Source: Paracyclopina nana | Lineage: Eukaryota; Arthropoda; Copepoda; Cyclopoida; Cyclopettidae | Length of the DNA stretch: 64,000 nt | Assembly (NCBI GenBank): GCA_019096065.1 | Contig: JAGUCH010000005.1 | Span: 6,758,001 to 6,822,000, forward strand | Reading direction: 5' to 3' | Notes under the pieces: model-generated | The model's database searches: none | What the model saw: only the letters and a program-made list of their open reading frames with translations | Told to the model about the DNA's origin: nothing | Position numbers and translations under genes: made by a program | Part shown: positions 63,845-64,000 of the stretch, in pieces | How the letters are laid out: each line of letters starts with the position of its first letter | Position numbering within the stretch: the first letter of the stretch is position 1

Positions 63845-64000
63845 AATACATACTTCACAATTCATTTGGATTTCTAGTGTGTTTGGATTTCTAGCATGAT
63901 TGACTTTCCAGCGTGATTGACTATCCAATTGCTTAACTTTCCTGCATGACACATTTTCCAGGATAATTGACTTTCCAATGTTTGATTATCCAGCATGATT
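63845..64000. repeat. Word zone TTGACTTTCCAGCATGAT at the right edge
   Basis: About eight loose units of ATTGACTTTCCAGCATG or variants (GATTTCTAGCATG, GACTATCCAATT) continue to the window edge. 63447-63845 contains no supported gene. Confidence 0.75.

Overview
The window is animal nuclear DNA: GT-AG introns throughout, AT-rich non-coding sequence, no operons, and TATA/AATAAA signals at some genes. Several families point to an arthropod, most likely a crustacean or chelicerate: a gustatory-receptor-like 7TM protein, a Der p 7-like (group 7 allergen/TULIP) secreted protein, an arthropod-style fatty acid-binding protein and a cluster of divergent DEG/ENaC channels. The species cannot be named from sequence alone. 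Exon boundaries come from my own reading of splice sites; for most genes the reading frames and intron phases close exactly, which is the main support for the models.

Left third (1-23 kb), gene-poor. A minus-strand gene with a Cys-rich segment leaves the left edge. Several GC-rich minus-strand exons (5.2, 11.6-12.0, 16.3-17.1 and 20.2-20.4 kb) encode Ser/Arg-rich cytoplasmic sequence followed, twice, by a similar single membrane helix. They look like alternative or duplicated N-terminal modules of a type II membrane protein. The rest is repeats: a dense GGTATA/TATACC zone, two copies of a ~220-bp TIR element with TAA/TTA target duplications (one nested in a 1.5-kb element with 14-bp perfect TIRs), a dispersed AAGCTAAGC-type repeat, and long 14- and 15-nt tandem arrays.

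Middle (23.5-43 kb), gene-dense. A complete SLC14-type urea transporter (minus, 7 exons) carries a gustatory-receptor-like gene on the opposite strand inside its third intron. Next come a secreted Der p 7-like protein (minus, 5 exons, introns full of tandem repeats), IRE1/ERN1 (minus, 9 exons, with a long charged C-terminal extension) and, head to head with it, TEX2 (plus, 8 exons). IRE1 senses ER protein-folding stress and TEX2 is an ER-associated SMP lipid-transfer protein, so the shared 658-bp promoter region may link two ER genes.

Right third (43-64 kb). Fatty acid-binding protein (minus), RSU1 (minus), a divergent rhodopsin-like GPCR (plus), then a DEG/ENaC locus. Channel A (plus) is intact if one GC-AG intron is accepted. 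Copy B (plus, 5'-truncated and frameshifted) and channel C (minus, intact by phase) form a ~2.1-kb-arm inverted duplication around a secreted PAN/kelch-like gene (minus). A single-exon NATD1-like acetyltransferase (plus) with a TATA box follows.

A window-wide peculiarity is that nearly every intron or intergenic stretch has its own private short repeated word (for example GGTATA, CTTCGCTC, ATCATAGATTTTGAAAAAC), with the vocabulary switching between intervals. In RSU1 the word zone runs into the coding sequence and supplies codons of the C-terminal tail.
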